Source: Duganella sp. sic0402
GTDB taxonomy: Bacteria > Pseudomonadota > Gammaproteobacteria > Burkholderiales > Burkholderiaceae_D
Length of the DNA stretch: 64,000 bases
Assembly: GCF_019219065.1 (NCBI RefSeq)
Contig: NZ_JAHUWK010000002.1
Coordinates: forward strand, 186,001-250,000
Direction of reading: 5' to 3'
The position numbers were made by a program, and so were the translations under genes. The notes beneath the pieces are model-generated. The model was not told the origin of the DNA. It made no database searches and saw nothing but the letters and a program-made list of their open reading frames with translations. Position 1 is the stretch's first letter; every line of letters starts with the position of its first letter. This document shows positions 39,021 to 49,477 of this stretch, piece after piece.

Positions 39021-39326
39021 TCAGCCGTGGGGCTTGCGCAGGTAGCGGACGATGAATCCGGGGAATCCGAGAACCAGGAACAGGCAGGCGGAGATCGCGT
39101 AGAACTCCCAGGTTTGCGGGAAACGCGCACCGATTTGGGTTTCCAGAGCGAAACCCACCGCGCCAACGACAAAGTACAGCACCGTCATTTCCAGCAGACG
39201 CACGAACAGCGGCTTGCCGCTCCACTTGGTCCCCAGTACGGCGAATACCTTGTCGTTGAAGAATGGCAGGTTGGCGGCCGCGATAGCCATCGCGATCACC
39301 AGCCAGCCAGCGGTGGAAATATCCAT
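39021..39326 (-). CDS. DUF2818 family membrane protein, nuoN-linked
   Basis: A 101-residue protein with about three membrane helices (about 5-20, 45-62 and 78-93). It belongs to DUF2818, a family found directly after nuoN in Burkholderiales. Its start shares one base with the nuoN stop (TGATG), so it is translated with the complex I operon. An assembly or accessory role for complex I is inferred only from this linkage. Confidence 0.85.
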   Translation of the reverse strand: MDISTAGWLVIAMAIAAANLPFFNDKVFAVLGTKWSGKPLFVRLLEMTVLYFVVGAVGFALETQIGARFPQTWEFYAISACLFLVLGFPGFIVRYLRKPHG

Positions 39327-40831
39327 CAGGCAGCCAGGGTTGCCTTGATGGCTTTGAGCGACACGTCCAGCAGCGGGCCAGGCAGCACGCCCAGCGCCAC
39401 GATGGCCAGGCCGTTCAGGCTCAGCACCAGCTTCATGTCGCCTGGCGCGGCCAGCGGCGCGTTGTCGACCGGCTCATCAAACCAGATGTGCTTGATGACG
39501 CGCAGGTAGTAGAACGCGCCAATCAGCGAGAACATCACGGCAAACACGGTCAGCCAGATCTGGCCGGTCGCCAGCACCGAGTTCAGCACGGCGAATTTGG
39601 CGGCGAAGCCCATCATCGGCGGCACACCGGCCAGCGAGAACAGCAGGATGGTCATCACGGTGGCGAACCAGCCGCTGCGCTTGCTCAGGCCTTTGAAGTC
39701 GGCGATGTTGTCGGCGTCGAAACCGGCGCGCGACAGCAGCATCAACGTGCCGAAGGTGCCGACCGTGGTCAGCACATAGGTGATCACGTAGTACATGGCC
39801 GAGCTGTAGGCGGCGTCCATGCCGGTGCGGTTGGTGGTGCCTGCCACGCCAGCCAGCAGGCCCAGCAGCACGAAACCGATTTGCGCGATGGTCGAATAAG
39901 CCAGCATACGCTTGATGTTGGTTTGCGCGATCGCGGTGACGTTACCCACCACCAGCGACATCACAGCCAACACCATCAGCATTTGCTGCCAGTCGAACGC
40001 CATCGGCAACAGGCCTTCCACCAGCAGGCGGATGCAGATGGCGAAGGTGGCGATCTTAGGCGCGCCACCCAGCAGCAGGGTCACGGCCGTAGGCGCACCA
40101 TCGTAAACGTCTGGCACCCACATATGGAATGGCACGGCGCCCAGTTTGAAGGCCAGGCCGGCAACCAGGAACACCAGGCCGAACACCAAGATGGTCGGTT
40201 TGATGGTGCCAGCAGAAACAGCGGTAGCGATTTCGCGGATGTCCAGCGTGCCGGTCGCACCGTACAGCATCGACATGCCGTACAGCAGGAAGCCCGACGC
40301 CAGTGCGCCCAGGACGAAATACTTCATCGCTGCTTCAGTTGCGCGGACGTTGTCGCGGCGCATGGCCACCAGCGCGTACAGCGACAGCGACATCAGTTCC
40401 ACGCCCAGGTAGATCGACAGCAGGCTGGAAGCCGAGATCATGATCATCTGGCCCAGCATGGCGAACAGCGCCAGCACGTAGAACTCGCCGCCCAGGTTGC
40501 CGCTCAGCATATCGCGGTCAGTCGCGTACTGGCGCGAATAGATCAGCGTCATGCCCACGGTCAGGTAGGTGAATAGTTTCAGCAGGTTGGCCATCGGGTC
40601 GGCGACGAACATACCGTGGAAGGTATAGGTCGTGGTGCCGGCGGCGAAGTCCGAATAGCTGATGCCAGCCAGGACCACCAGCATCAGCAGGGACAGCACG
40701 TAGGTGAACGAACGCTGCGCCTTGGACAGGAACATGTCGATCAGCAGGATGGCCGAAGCGCCGATCAGCAACGCGATCTCGGCATAGGCCGGGACCAGGT
40801 TGATGGCGTCTTGTGCAATAGGTGTAGTCAT
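39326..40831 (-). CDS. nuoN: NADH-quinone oxidoreductase subunit N
   Basis: Antiporter-like membrane subunit of complex I, 501 residues with about 14 helices. Visible features are VELMSLSLYALVA, FKLGAVPFHMWVPDVYDGAPT (the conserved TM7 Lys/HMW-PDVY block) and KRMLAYSTIAQIGFVLLG. It forms one of three proton channels in the membrane arm. It is the last nuo gene, 20 bases after nuoM, and overlaps DUF2818 by one base. Confidence 0.96.
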   Translation of the reverse strand: MTTPIAQDAINLVPAYAEIALLIGASAILLIDMFLSKAQRSFTYVLSLLMLVVLAGISYSDFAAGTTTYTFHGMFVADPMANLLKLFTYLTVGMTLIYSRQYATDRDMLSGNLGGEFYVLALFAMLGQMIMISASSLLSIYLGVELMSLSLYALVAMRRDNVRATEAAMKYFVLGALASGFLLYGMSMLYGATGTLDIREIATAVSAGTIKPTILVFGLVFLVAGLAFKLGAVPFHMWVPDVYDGAPTAVTLLLGGAPKIATFAICIRLLVEGLLPMAFDWQQMLMVLAVMSLVVGNVTAIAQTNIKRMLAYSTIAQIGFVLLGLLAGVAGTTNRTGMDAAYSSAMYYVITYVLTTVGTFGTLMLLSRAGFDADNIADFKGLSKRSGWFATVMTILLFSLAGVPPMMGFAAKFAVLNSVLATGQIWLTVFAVMFSLIGAFYYLRVIKHIWFDEPVDNAPLAAPGDMKLVLSLNGLAIVALGVLPGPLLDVSLKAIKATLAA

Positions 40832-40851
40832 TTATGCGTTTCCGTTTTTTC

Positions 40852-42348
40852 TTAAGGCAGCTTGCTGTGTGCTACGTGTGCCAGCAGGTCAGCGACCGAG
40901 GTTTGCATCGTGTCGGTGAATGGTGCTGGGTACAGGCCCATGTACAGCGTGGCGACCGCCAGAATGCCCAGCATGAAGAACTCGCGGCCATTCAGGTCAA
41001 CCAGCTCCGCCACGTGGTGGTTGGTCACTTTGCCGAAGATGACGCGCTTGGCCATCCACAGCGAGTACGCTGCGCCAAAGATCAGTGCCGTTGCTGCCAG
41101 CAGGCCGATCCAGAAGTTGTACTGGGTAGCGCCCAGGATCACCATGAACTCGCCAACGAAACCGGAGGTTGCTGGCAGGCCGCAGTTGGCCATCGAGAAC
41201 AGGATGAAGAAGGCGGCAAACTTAGGCATCTTGTTGACCACACCACCGTAGTCGGCGATCTGGCGCGAGTGCGCCTGGTCGTACAGCACGCCGATGCACA
41301 GGAACATCGCGCCCGACACGAAGCCGTGCGAGATCATCTGCATGATGGCGCCCTGCACTGCCATGTTGTTGAACACGAAGAAGCCCAGCGTGACGAAGCC
41401 CATGTGCGCGATCGACGAGTAGGCGACCAGCTTTTTCATGTCTTTCTGTACCAGCGCCACCAGGCCGATGTAGATCACGGCGATCAGCGACAGGGTAATC
41501 ACGAAGCCCGACAGGTAGTGCGAAGCGTCCGGGGTGATCGGCAGCGAGAAACGGATGAAGCCGTATGCGCCCAGTTTCAGCATGATTGCGGCCAGCACGG
41601 CGGAACCGCCGGTCGGCGCTTCCACGTGGACGTCCGGCAGCCAGGTGTGGACCGGGAACATTGGCACTTTCACGGCAAATGCCATGAAGAAGGCCAGGAA
41701 GATCAGGATCTGCTCAGTCATCGTCAGCGGCGCTTTGTGCCACAGCAGGATGTCCCAGCTACCGGTCACGTTGTACAGGTAGACGATGGCAACCAGCGTC
41801 AGCAGCGAACCGAAGAAGGTGTACAGGAAGAACTTGAACGACGCATACACGCGGTTGTCGCCGCCCCAGATACCGATGATGATGTACATCGGGATCAGGG
41901 TCGCTTCAAAGAAGAAGTAGAACAGCAGGCCGTCCATGGCGGTGAATACGCCGATCATCAGGCCGGACAGGATCAGGAACGCGCCCATGTATTGCGCGAC
42001 GCGTTTCTGGATCACTTGCCAGGCCGAGATCACCACGATGATGGTGATGAAGGCGGTCAGCGGCACGAACCACAGCGACAGGCCATCGATACCCAGCGAG
42101 TACCAGATGTTGAAGCGCTCGATCCAAGGCGCTTTCTCGACGAACTGCATGCCGTGGGCGGCATTGTCAAAGTGGGTGATCAGCGGGATCGTCGCGGCGA
42201 AGCTGACGATCGAGCCGATCAGGGTCAGCACGCGCGTGAATGGCGCGTTGCTGTCACGCCCTACTGCCAGCACGATCAGGCCGAAAAGAATCGGGAGCCA
42301 GATCGAGAGGCTCAGGTACGGAGGTAATGAAGATATTGTTGACATCAT
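40852..42348 (-). CDS. nuoM: NADH-quinone oxidoreductase subunit M
   Basis: Antiporter-like proton-pumping subunit, 498 residues. The conserved Glu in TM5 lies in FFFEATLIPMYIIIGIWG, the Lys-bearing TM7 block is AFAVKVPMFPVHTWLPDVHVEAPT, and KDMKKLVAYSSIAHMGFVTLG follows. It lies between nuoL (31 bases) and nuoN (20 bases). Confidence 0.96.
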   Translation of the reverse strand: MMSTISSLPPYLSLSIWLPILFGLIVLAVGRDSNAPFTRVLTLIGSIVSFAATIPLITHFDNAAHGMQFVEKAPWIERFNIWYSLGIDGLSLWFVPLTAFITIIVVISAWQVIQKRVAQYMGAFLILSGLMIGVFTAMDGLLFYFFFEATLIPMYIIIGIWGGDNRVYASFKFFLYTFFGSLLTLVAIVYLYNVTGSWDILLWHKAPLTMTEQILIFLAFFMAFAVKVPMFPVHTWLPDVHVEAPTGGSAVLAAIMLKLGAYGFIRFSLPITPDASHYLSGFVITLSLIAVIYIGLVALVQKDMKKLVAYSSIAHMGFVTLGFFVFNNMAVQGAIMQMISHGFVSGAMFLCIGVLYDQAHSRQIADYGGVVNKMPKFAAFFILFSMANCGLPATSGFVGEFMVILGATQYNFWIGLLAATALIFGAAYSLWMAKRVIFGKVTNHHVAELVDLNGREFFMLGILAVATLYMGLYPAPFTDTMQTSVADLLAHVAHSKLP

Positions 42349-42379
42349 GGTTATCGTTATCTCTATGCGTATCAGCTAA

Positions 42380-44482
42380 TTAAGCGTGCCAAAACGGCAG
42401 GAAGTAGACCAGGAACCCCAGAATGCCGAGGATCATCACGAAGGCGTAGTGGTAGATATAACCAGTCTGCGCCAGGCGGGTGATCGAGGAGAACCAGCCA
42501 ACCAGCTTGGCGCTGCCGTTGACCAGCAGACCGTCGATCAGTTTCTTGTCGCCGAAATTCCACAGGCCCTCGCCCAGCAGACGCGCGCCACCGGCGAAGA
42601 CGGTCTGGTTGAACTTGTCCATGTAGTACTTATTGTCCAGCAGCGTGTGCACGGCCGTGAACTTGGCAAAGAACCATGCCGGTACGCGTGGATTGATCAT
42701 GTAGCAGTAGTACGACGATGCGACACCGGCAATGGCCAGCCACAGCGGCAGCGTGGTCAGCGAGTGCAGCGCCATGGCAACCGCACCGTGGAACTCTTCA
42801 CCCAGGATTTCCATCGCCTTGTGGTTTTCACCGATGAAGATGACGTCCTTGAAGAAGTCGCCATGCAGCATAGGCTGGATGGTGAAGAAGCCGATCAGCA
42901 CCGACGGGATGGCCAGTGCCACCAGCGGGAACCAGACCACGAATGGCGATTCGTGCGGTTTCTGGCCTGGGGCCAGACCGTGGTGTGCGTGGTCGTCATG
43001 GTCGTCGTGACCGTGCTCATCGTGTGCATCATGGCCGTGGTCATCATGCGCAGCGGCGGCCGCCGGTGCGTGATGGTCGTCATGGCCGTGGGCATGCGCC
43101 TGGCCGAAACGCTCTTTACCGTGGAACACCAGGAAGTACATACGGAACGAGTAGAACGCGGTCACGAACACGCCAGCCAGCACGGCGAAGTTGGCGAAGC
43201 CGGCGCCCCAGATATGCGTCTCGTGCACGGCTTCGATGATCGAGTCTTTCGAGTAGAAGCCCGAGAAGAACGGCGTACCGATCAGGGCCAGCGAACCCAG
43301 CAGCGAGGTGATCCAGGTGATCGGCATGTATTTACGCAGGCCGCCCATATTGCGGATGTCCTGATCGTGGTGCATGCCGATGATGACCGAACCAGCGCCC
43401 AGGAACAGCAGTGCCTTGAAGAATGCGTGGGTCATCAGGTGGAACACCGCCACCGAGTAAGCCGACGAACCCAGTGCCACAGTCATGTAGCCCAGCTGCG
43501 ACAGCGTCGAGTAAGCCACCACGCGCTTGATGTCGTTCTGGATGATGCCCAGGAAGCCCATGAACAGCGCGGTAATCGAACCGATCACCAGGATGAAGGA
43601 CAGCGCGGTGTCCGACAGCTCGAACAGCGGCGACATGCGCGACACCATGAAGATGCCGGCGGTAACCATGGTTGCCGCGTGAATCAGTGCGGAAATCGGG
43701 GTTGGACCTTCCATCGAATCTGGCAGCCAGACGTGCAGCGGGAACTGCGCCGACTTGCCCATCGCGCCGATGAACAGGCAGATGCAGGCCACGGTCAGCA
43801 GCGCCCAGTCGGTGCCCGGCAGGGTCAGCGCCGACAGCGCTTCCTTCTTGGCGAACACTTCCTGGTAGTTCATCGAACCGGCGTAAGCCAGCAGCAGGCC
43901 GATGCCCAGGATGAAGCCGAAGTCACCCACACGGTTGACCAGGAAGGCCTTCATGTTGGCGAAGATGGCGGTTGGACGGGTGTACCAGAAACCGATCAGC
44001 AGGTAGGACACCAGGCCCACGGCTTCCCAGCCGAAGAACAGTTGCAGGAAGTTGTTCGACATCACCAGCATCAGCATGGAGAAGGTGAACAGCGAGATGT
44101 ACGAGAAGAAGCGGTTATAGCCCTCGTCTTCCGCCATGTAGCCGATGGTGTAGATGTGCACCATCAGCGACACAAAGGTCACCACGCACATCATCATCGC
44201 CGACAGCGAATCGATCTGGAAGCCGACTTCCAGCTTCATGCCGGCCACGGTCATCCAGGTGTAGATGGTTTCATTGAAACGCGCGCCGTCGAGCACCGCA
44301 TTCAGCGTCATCGCTGAAATAATGAATGCCACCAGCACGCCCAGGATGGTCGCCGCGGTCACGGTCTTGCGACCCACCACGTTGCCGAAGAATTTAGTTC
44401 CCAGCAAGCCCGCTACCGCTGCGCCCGCGAGGGGCGCCAGTGGTACGGCTAGCAAGAGATTAGCGTTAAGTGTACCCGCCAT
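42380..44482 (-). CDS. nuoL: NADH-quinone oxidoreductase subunit L, with His-rich loop
   Basis: Distal antiporter-like subunit, 700 residues, including the long lateral helix near the C-terminus. Core motifs are FFGWEAVGLVSYLLIGFW, KSAQFPLHVWLPDSMEGPTPISALIHAATM and KRVVAYSTLSQLGYM. Residues 463-501 form a low-complexity loop with 15 His and 10 Asp in 39 residues, inserted between a membrane helix and the lateral-helix region. Many proteobacterial NuoL proteins have a shorter His-rich stretch there; it could bind metal ions. It lies 36 bases after nuoK. Confidence 0.96.
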   Translation of the reverse strand: MAGTLNANLLLAVPLAPLAGAAVAGLLGTKFFGNVVGRKTVTAATILGVLVAFIISAMTLNAVLDGARFNETIYTWMTVAGMKLEVGFQIDSLSAMMMCVVTFVSLMVHIYTIGYMAEDEGYNRFFSYISLFTFSMLMLVMSNNFLQLFFGWEAVGLVSYLLIGFWYTRPTAIFANMKAFLVNRVGDFGFILGIGLLLAYAGSMNYQEVFAKKEALSALTLPGTDWALLTVACICLFIGAMGKSAQFPLHVWLPDSMEGPTPISALIHAATMVTAGIFMVSRMSPLFELSDTALSFILVIGSITALFMGFLGIIQNDIKRVVAYSTLSQLGYMTVALGSSAYSVAVFHLMTHAFFKALLFLGAGSVIIGMHHDQDIRNMGGLRKYMPITWITSLLGSLALIGTPFFSGFYSKDSIIEAVHETHIWGAGFANFAVLAGVFVTAFYSFRMYFLVFHGKERFGQAHAHGHDDHHAPAAAAAHDDHGHDAHDEHGHDDHDDHAHHGLAPGQKPHESPFVVWFPLVALAIPSVLIGFFTIQPMLHGDFFKDVIFIGENHKAMEILGEEFHGAVAMALHSLTTLPLWLAIAGVASSYYCYMINPRVPAWFFAKFTAVHTLLDNKYYMDKFNQTVFAGGARLLGEGLWNFGDKKLIDGLLVNGSAKLVGWFSSITRLAQTGYIYHYAFVMILGILGFLVYFLPFWHA

Positions 44483-44518
44483 GATGAACCTTAATCGTTA
44501 TTTTTCGGAGGTTAAAAC

Positions 44519-44827
44519 TTAGCCCTTCAGGCTATCCAGGTCTTCTACGTTGATGGTGTCCAGATTACGGAACAGCACCACCAGGATCGCGAGGCCGATT
44601 GCCGATTCGGCAGCAGCGACGGTCAGGATAAAGAAGACAAAGATTTGGCCTGCCGCATCACCGAGGTAATGCGAGAACGCGATGAAGTTCATGTTCACTG
44701 CCAGCAGCATCAGTTCGATGGCCATCAGAATGACAATGACGTTCTTGCGGTTCAGGAAAATACCCACGATCGAGATCGCGAACAGGATCGCGCCCAGAAC
44801 CAGGTAGTGAGCCAGGGATAAAGTCAT
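44519..44827 (-). CDS. nuoK: NADH-quinone oxidoreductase subunit K
   Basis: Small membrane subunit of 102 residues with three helices. The conserved Glu residues lie in [17 protein letters not shown] and in the TM3 segment [17 protein letters not shown]. It takes part in the E-channel of complex I. It overlaps the nuoJ stop by four bases (ATGA). Confidence 0.97.
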   Translation of the reverse strand: MTLSLAHYLVLGAILFAISIVGIFLNRKNVIVILMAIELMLLAVNMNFIAFSHYLGDAAGQIFVFFILTVAAAESAIGLAILVVLFRNLDTINVEDLDSLKG

Positions 44828-45453
44828 GGTGCCTCCTTAACTTCAGTTTCGGCCTGGCCACGGGTGGTGACCGGGTCGATCTTGACGATCTTCAGGCGGT
44901 CATTACGCTTGACGCGGACAGCGTCGGCTGGGTCGAAGAATTTGGTGTCTTTGCGCTTGCGCAGGGTCAGCGCCACGGCTGCGATGATCGCAACCAGCAG
45001 GACCACGGCGGCAATCTCAAAGCCATAGATGTATTTGGTGTAGATCAGCAGGCCCAGTTCCTTGGTGCCGCCGATGTTGTTTGGATTGGCCACTTCCTGA
45101 TCAAAGGTCAGGAACGAGCGCCACAGCACGGCAGCCATTTCCAGCACGATGACCACGCCGACAAACGAAGCAACTGGCAGATAGCCCCAGAAGTTTTCGC
45201 GCAGCTTTTCGGTGTCGATGTCCAGCATCATGACCACGAACAGGAACAGCACCATCACGGCGCCAACGTAGACCAGCACCAGCACGATGGCCAGGAACTC
45301 GGCTTCCAGCAGCATCCAGATGCCGGCGGCGTTGAAGAACGCCAGCACCAGGAACAGTGCCGCGTGCACCGGATTGCGGGCCGTAATAACGCGCAGCGAG
45401 GCCAATATCATGATGGCCGCGAAGACGTAGAACAAAGCAGTTTTAAATTCCAT
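44824..45453 (-). CDS. nuoJ: NADH-quinone oxidoreductase subunit J
   Basis: Membrane subunit of 209 residues with five helices. The conserved block is [53 protein letters not shown], with the pi-bulge of TM3 in [10 protein letters not shown] charged cytoplasmic tail follows. It is separated from nuoI by a 97-bp gap with a palindrome, the largest spacing in the operon. Confidence 0.96.
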   Translation of the reverse strand: MEFKTALFYVFAAIMILASLRVITARNPVHAALFLVLAFFNAAGIWMLLEAEFLAIVLVLVYVGAVMVLFLFVVMMLDIDTEKLRENFWGYLPVASFVGVVIVLEMAAVLWRSFLTFDQEVANPNNIGGTKELGLLIYTKYIYGFEIAAVVLLVAIIAAVALTLRKRKDTKFFDPADAVRVKRNDRLKIVKIDPVTTRGQAETEVKEAP

Positions 45454-45510
45454 AACTAACCCAAGAGACGTACAGTTTTATTGATCGAATCCCTGATTAA
45501 CAGGTGCCTG

Positions 45511-45543
45511 CCTGTGGCCTCGCCTTGGCGAGGTCAGGACAGG
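45511..45543. repeat. Palindromic hairpin in the nuoI-nuoJ gap
   Basis: CCTCGCC (45518-45524), loop TT and GGCGAGG (45527-45533) form a 7-bp stem. It is extended by G-C and G-T pairs and, after a three-base bulge, by CCTGT/ACAGG (45511-45515 with 45539-45543). It sits in the only large gap of the nuo operon. It looks like a REP-type element or an mRNA processing or stability hairpin; there is no T tract for termination. Confidence 0.55.
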
Positions 45544-45550
45544 CGCCGTC

Positions 45551-46039
45551 TCAGCGATAAGGAGCGTCCGCTGCGCGGGCTGCGGCGATATCGTTTTCGT
45601 AACGGTCGCCTACGGCCAGCAGCATCTCTTTCGTGTAGTACAGATCGCCGCGTTTTTCGCCGTGGTATTCCAGCACATGCGTTTCCACGATCGAATCAAC
45701 CGGGCACGACTCTTCGCAGAAACCGCAGAAGATGCACTTGGTCAGGTCGATATCGTAACGGGTGGTACGGCGCGAGCCGTCCGCACGCTGCTCGGATTCG
45801 ATGCTGATCGCCATCGCCGGGCACACTGCTTCGCACAGTTTGCAGGCGATGCAGCGCTCTTCCCCGTTCGGATAGCGGCGCAGCGCGTGCAGGCCACGGA
45901 AGCGCGGCGACATTGGCGTCTTCTCTTCCGGGTACTGCACGGTGATCTTGCGCGAGAACATATACTTGCCCGTCAGCGCCATCCCTTTGATTAGTTCGGT
46001 CAGCATGAAGCTGCCGATAAAGTCTTTTAAACGTTCCAT
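45551..46039 (-). CDS. nuoI: NADH-quinone oxidoreductase subunit I
   Basis: Peripheral-arm ferredoxin-like subunit of 162 residues. It carries two 4Fe-4S sites (N6a/N6b) in [12 protein letters not shown] and [12 protein letters not shown]. It passes electrons from NuoG to NuoB. It lies 13 bases after nuoH. Confidence 0.97.
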   Translation of the reverse strand: MERLKDFIGSFMLTELIKGMALTGKYMFSRKITVQYPEEKTPMSPRFRGLHALRRYPNGEERCIACKLCEAVCPAMAISIESEQRADGSRRTTRYDIDLTKCIFCGFCEESCPVDSIVETHVLEYHGEKRGDLYYTKEMLLAVGDRYENDIAAARAADAPYR

Positions 46040-46052
46040 TTTCTTTAATCCC

Positions 46053-47138
46053 TTACTTCCAGATATTCCAGGAGGTCTGCATCCAGCCAGCGATGAACAC
46101 CAGATACACCAGCGTCAGCGGAATGAATACTTTCCAGCCCAAACGCATGATCTGGTCATAACGGTAGCGTGGGAAAGTACCGCGCACCCAGATGAAGACC
46201 GATACCAGGAAGAACGCTTTCGCGAACAACCAGAAGAAGCCGCCGAAACCGCCCCAGAATTCAAGGAAGGCAAACGGTGCGGACCAGCCGCCCAGGAACA
46301 TGATCGAACCCAGCGTGGCGATCAGGATCATGTTGGCGTATTCAGCCAGCATGAACATGGCGTAGGCCATGCCCGAGTATTCCACCATGTGACCGGCAAC
46401 GATTTCCGACTCGCCTTCGACCACGTCGAACGGGTGACGGTTGCACTCGGCCAGGCCGGAAGTCAGGTAGACCACGAACAATGGCAGCAGCGGCAGCCAG
46501 TTCCACGACAGGAAGTTCAGGCCCTGCTCGACCATCATGCCTTTTTGCTGGCCGGCGACGATGTCGCCGAAGTTCAGCGAACCGGACACCATCAGTACCA
46601 CCACCAGCACGAAGCCCATCGGGATTTCGTAGGAAATCATCTGTGCCGAAGCGCGCATCGCGCCCATGAACGAGTACTTCGAGTTCGACGCCCAGCCGGC
46701 GATGATGATGCCGTAGACTTCCATCGACGTAATTGCCATCAGCAGCAGCAAGCCGGCGTTGACGTTGGCGATCACGGCTTCCGGACCAAACGGCACCACT
46801 GCCCAGCATGCCAGTGCCGGCATGATGGTCATGATCGGGCCGATCACGAACAGGCCTGGGTTGGCCTTGGCCGGGGTGATGATCTCTTTGAACAGCAGTT
46901 TCAGCGCGTCAGCGATCGGTTGCAGCAGACCCAGTGGACCGACGCGGTTGGGACCGACGCGGATCTGAATCCAGCCGATGAACTTACGTTCCCACAGCGT
47001 GGCGTAAGCAACCAGGCCCATCAGCGGCAGCAGCACGCACAGGACTTTGATCAGCGACCAGACGACTGGCCAGACTGGCGCCAGTACGCTGTTCGCGCCC
47101 AGCGTATGAAGTGTAGTGACGAATTCAGGCAGAGCCAT
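46053..47138 (-). CDS. nuoH: NADH-quinone oxidoreductase subunit H
   Basis: Membrane subunit of 361 residues with eight helices that forms the quinone cavity. Conserved blocks are [36 protein letters not shown] and [20 protein letters not shown]. Its ATG shares one base with the nuoG stop (TAATG). Confidence 0.97.
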   Translation of the reverse strand: MALPEFVTTLHTLGANSVLAPVWPVVWSLIKVLCVLLPLMGLVAYATLWERKFIGWIQIRVGPNRVGPLGLLQPIADALKLLFKEIITPAKANPGLFVIGPIMTIMPALACWAVVPFGPEAVIANVNAGLLLLMAITSMEVYGIIIAGWASNSKYSFMGAMRASAQMISYEIPMGFVLVVVLMVSGSLNFGDIVAGQQKGMMVEQGLNFLSWNWLPLLPLFVVYLTSGLAECNRHPFDVVEGESEIVAGHMVEYSGMAYAMFMLAEYANMILIATLGSIMFLGGWSAPFAFLEFWGGFGGFFWLFAKAFFLVSVFIWVRGTFPRYRYDQIMRLGWKVFIPLTLVYLVFIAGWMQTSWNIWK

Positions 47139-49456
47139 TATTTCACCTCTCCTGCTTTTTCAACGGTGATGGAACCAAACATGCTGCCCAGGGCGGCGGT
47201 CGATGCGTGAGCAGCGGCCACGCGCACGGCGTTGGCTGGCAGTTTGGCGTCGACAGTGGCGACCAGGATCGCGCTGCCGGAACCTTGGGTAACTTTGACG
47301 TTGTCGCCTTCGGCAACACCCAGTTGTTGCGCCAGCGCGCTCGACAGGTGCGCTTTTGGCGCAGCCGCGTCGGCCATTTTCTGCAGCGACTCGGCGCGGC
47401 GGACCACGGCGTCGGCGAAGTAGATCGGCACGTCGGCGACGCGCTCAGTACCGGCCGAAGTGGCGGTAGCGGCGGTCAGCGGCAGCTTGGACACGTTGTT
47501 CAGCTTGGCCGATACATCGGTCACGCCGGCGCCCAGCACTTCGTCGCGGATCGCTTCCGAGGTCTCGTAGTCGAAGCCGTCCAGGCCGAGGATGTTACCC
47601 AGCACGCGCAGCACTTTCCACGCAGGACGGGTTTCCAGCAGCGGCTTGACGGTGCCATTGAAGCTTTGCGCGCGGCCTTCGGCATTGACGAAGGTGCCCG
47701 AGGTTTCGCTGAATGGCGAAATCGGCAGCAGCACGTCGGCGTAGTCCATGCCGTGCTTGTAGGCGGACAGGGCCACGACCATGTCGGCTTTCTTCAGCGC
47801 GGCGACGGCAGCTTGCGGGTTGTGCGCGTCCAGTTCAGGCTCAACGTTCAGCAGCACGTAGGCAGCTTTCGGCTCGGAGAACACTGGCGCTTTGCCGGCA
47901 TTGGCGTTGGCGATGTAGGCGCCGACGGTGTTGGCGGCTTCGGTCAGGTAGCCCAGCTTGGCGCCGGTCTGCTCAGCGATCCATTGTGCGGCGGCGTGCA
48001 GGGCGGCAGCTTGCGGGTGCTGTACTGCGGCGTTACCCAGGAATACGCCTTTGTTCTCTCCCGACAGCAGCGAAGCAGCGATCGCGGCAGCGGCGTCCGA
48101 GGCGGTAACGCCTTCGTAGCCTGCTGGTGCGGCAACTTCCTTGGCTTTAGCAACAGCCACCACCACTTGCGACAGCGCCGACAGCCACTCGGAAGGAGCA
48201 ACGATCAGTTTGTTGGCGATGGTCATCAGCTGGTCGTCGTCGGTCGCGTGCAGGATCGACAGCTTGGCGCCGCCCTTCACCGAGGTACGCAGACGGGTAG
48301 CCAGCAGCGGGTGATCCTTGCGCAGGAACGAACCGATTACGAAGGCGCGGTTGAGCGCGCCGAATTCGCTGATCGACATGCCCAGCCATGGCGTCACGTC
48401 CGACGCGAAGTCGGTCTGGCGCAGGCGGGTGTCGACGCTGTCCGAGCCCATGGCGCGGGTCAGCTTTTGCAGCAGGTGCAGTTCTTCCAGCGTTGAGTGC
48501 GGCGTGGCCAGCGAGGCCAGCGCATTGGCGCCGTGTTCGTGACGGATGTTTTTCAGGCCGTGCGCGACGTATTCCAGCGCGGTCTGCCAATCCACTTCCT
48601 TCCACTCGCCGCCCTGCTTCAGCATCGGCTGGGTCAGGCGGTCGTCGGTGTTCAGGCCTTCGTACGAGAAGCGGTCCTTGTCGGAAATCCAGCACTCGTT
48701 GACCGCGTCGTTTTCCAGCGGCAGCACGCGCATGACTTTGCCCGCTTTGACCTGAACGATCAGGTTGGCGCCGAGGCCGTCGTGCGGCGAGACCGATTTG
48801 CGGCGCGACAGTTCCCAGGTACGGGCGCTGTAGCGGAACGGCTTGGAAGTCAGTGCGCCGACCGGGCACAGGTCGATCATATTGCCGGACATTTCCGAGT
48901 TGACGGTCTGGCCGACAAACGCGGTGATTTCCGAATGTTCGCCGCGGCCGATCATGCCCAGTTCCATGACGCCGGCCACTTCCTGGCCGAAACGTACGCA
49001 ACGGGTGCACTGGATGCAACGCGCCATTTCCTGCATCGACACCAGCGGGCCGGCGTCTTTCGGGGTGACAACGCGCTTGTCTTCTTCGTAGCGCGATTCG
49101 CCCTTGCCGTAGCCGACTGCCAAGTCTTGCAGCTGGCACTCGCCGCCCTGATCGCAGATCGGGCAATCCAGCGGGTGGTTAATCAGCAGGAATTCCATCA
49201 CCGACTTCTGTGCCTGCGTGGCCTTGTCGGAGTTGGAGCGCACAATCATGCCCGCCGAGACCGGCGTTGCGCATGCTGGCAAAGGCTTAGGCGCCTTCTC
49301 CACTTCGACGAGGCACATGCGGCAGTTTGCTGCGATCGACAATTTCTTGTGATAGCAGAAGTGCGGAATGTAGGTTCCCAATTTGTTGGCGGCGTCCATC
49401 ACCATGCTACCAGCAGGGACTTCGACTTTTTTGCCGTCTATTTCGATTTCAACCAT
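47138..49456 (-). CDS. nuoG: NADH-quinone oxidoreductase subunit G
   Basis: The largest peripheral subunit, 772 residues. The N-terminal 2Fe-2S domain uses C34, C45, C48 and C62. A His-Cys3 4Fe-4S site follows in [16 protein letters not shown], then [10 protein letters not shown]. The rest is a molybdopterin-oxidoreductase-like domain without bound cofactor; its C-terminal part is relatively divergent and rich in Ala. It lies 21 bases after nuoF and overlaps nuoH by one base. Confidence 0.96.
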   Translation of the reverse strand: MVEIEIDGKKVEVPAGSMVMDAANKLGTYIPHFCYHKKLSIAANCRMCLVEVEKAPKPLPACATPVSAGMIVRSNSDKATQAQKSVMEFLLINHPLDCPICDQGGECQLQDLAVGYGKGESRYEEDKRVVTPKDAGPLVSMQEMARCIQCTRCVRFGQEVAGVMELGMIGRGEHSEITAFVGQTVNSEMSGNMIDLCPVGALTSKPFRYSARTWELSRRKSVSPHDGLGANLIVQVKAGKVMRVLPLENDAVNECWISDKDRFSYEGLNTDDRLTQPMLKQGGEWKEVDWQTALEYVAHGLKNIRHEHGANALASLATPHSTLEELHLLQKLTRAMGSDSVDTRLRQTDFASDVTPWLGMSISEFGALNRAFVIGSFLRKDHPLLATRLRTSVKGGAKLSILHATDDDQLMTIANKLIVAPSEWLSALSQVVVAVAKAKEVAAPAGYEGVTASDAAAAIAASLLSGENKGVFLGNAAVQHPQAAALHAAAQWIAEQTGAKLGYLTEAANTVGAYIANANAGKAPVFSEPKAAYVLLNVEPELDAHNPQAAVAALKKADMVVALSAYKHGMDYADVLLPISPFSETSGTFVNAEGRAQSFNGTVKPLLETRPAWKVLRVLGNILGLDGFDYETSEAIRDEVLGAGVTDVSAKLNNVSKLPLTAATATSAGTERVADVPIYFADAVVRRAESLQKMADAAAPKAHLSSALAQQLGVAEGDNVKVTQGSGSAILVATVDAKLPANAVRVAAAHASTAALGSMFGSITVEKAGEVK

Positions 49457-49477
49457 GGTGATCGTTACCTGTGACGC

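Noticed and set aside
39488..42327. Long plus-strand frames opposite nuoN and nuoM
   Set aside because: Antisense shadows of confirmed complex I genes with no family resemblance.
42386..44317. 643-codon open frame on the plus strand
   Set aside because: It lies wholly antisense to nuoL, whose protein is fully recognised. High GC produces long shadow frames; its product is Arg/His/Gln-rich low complexity.
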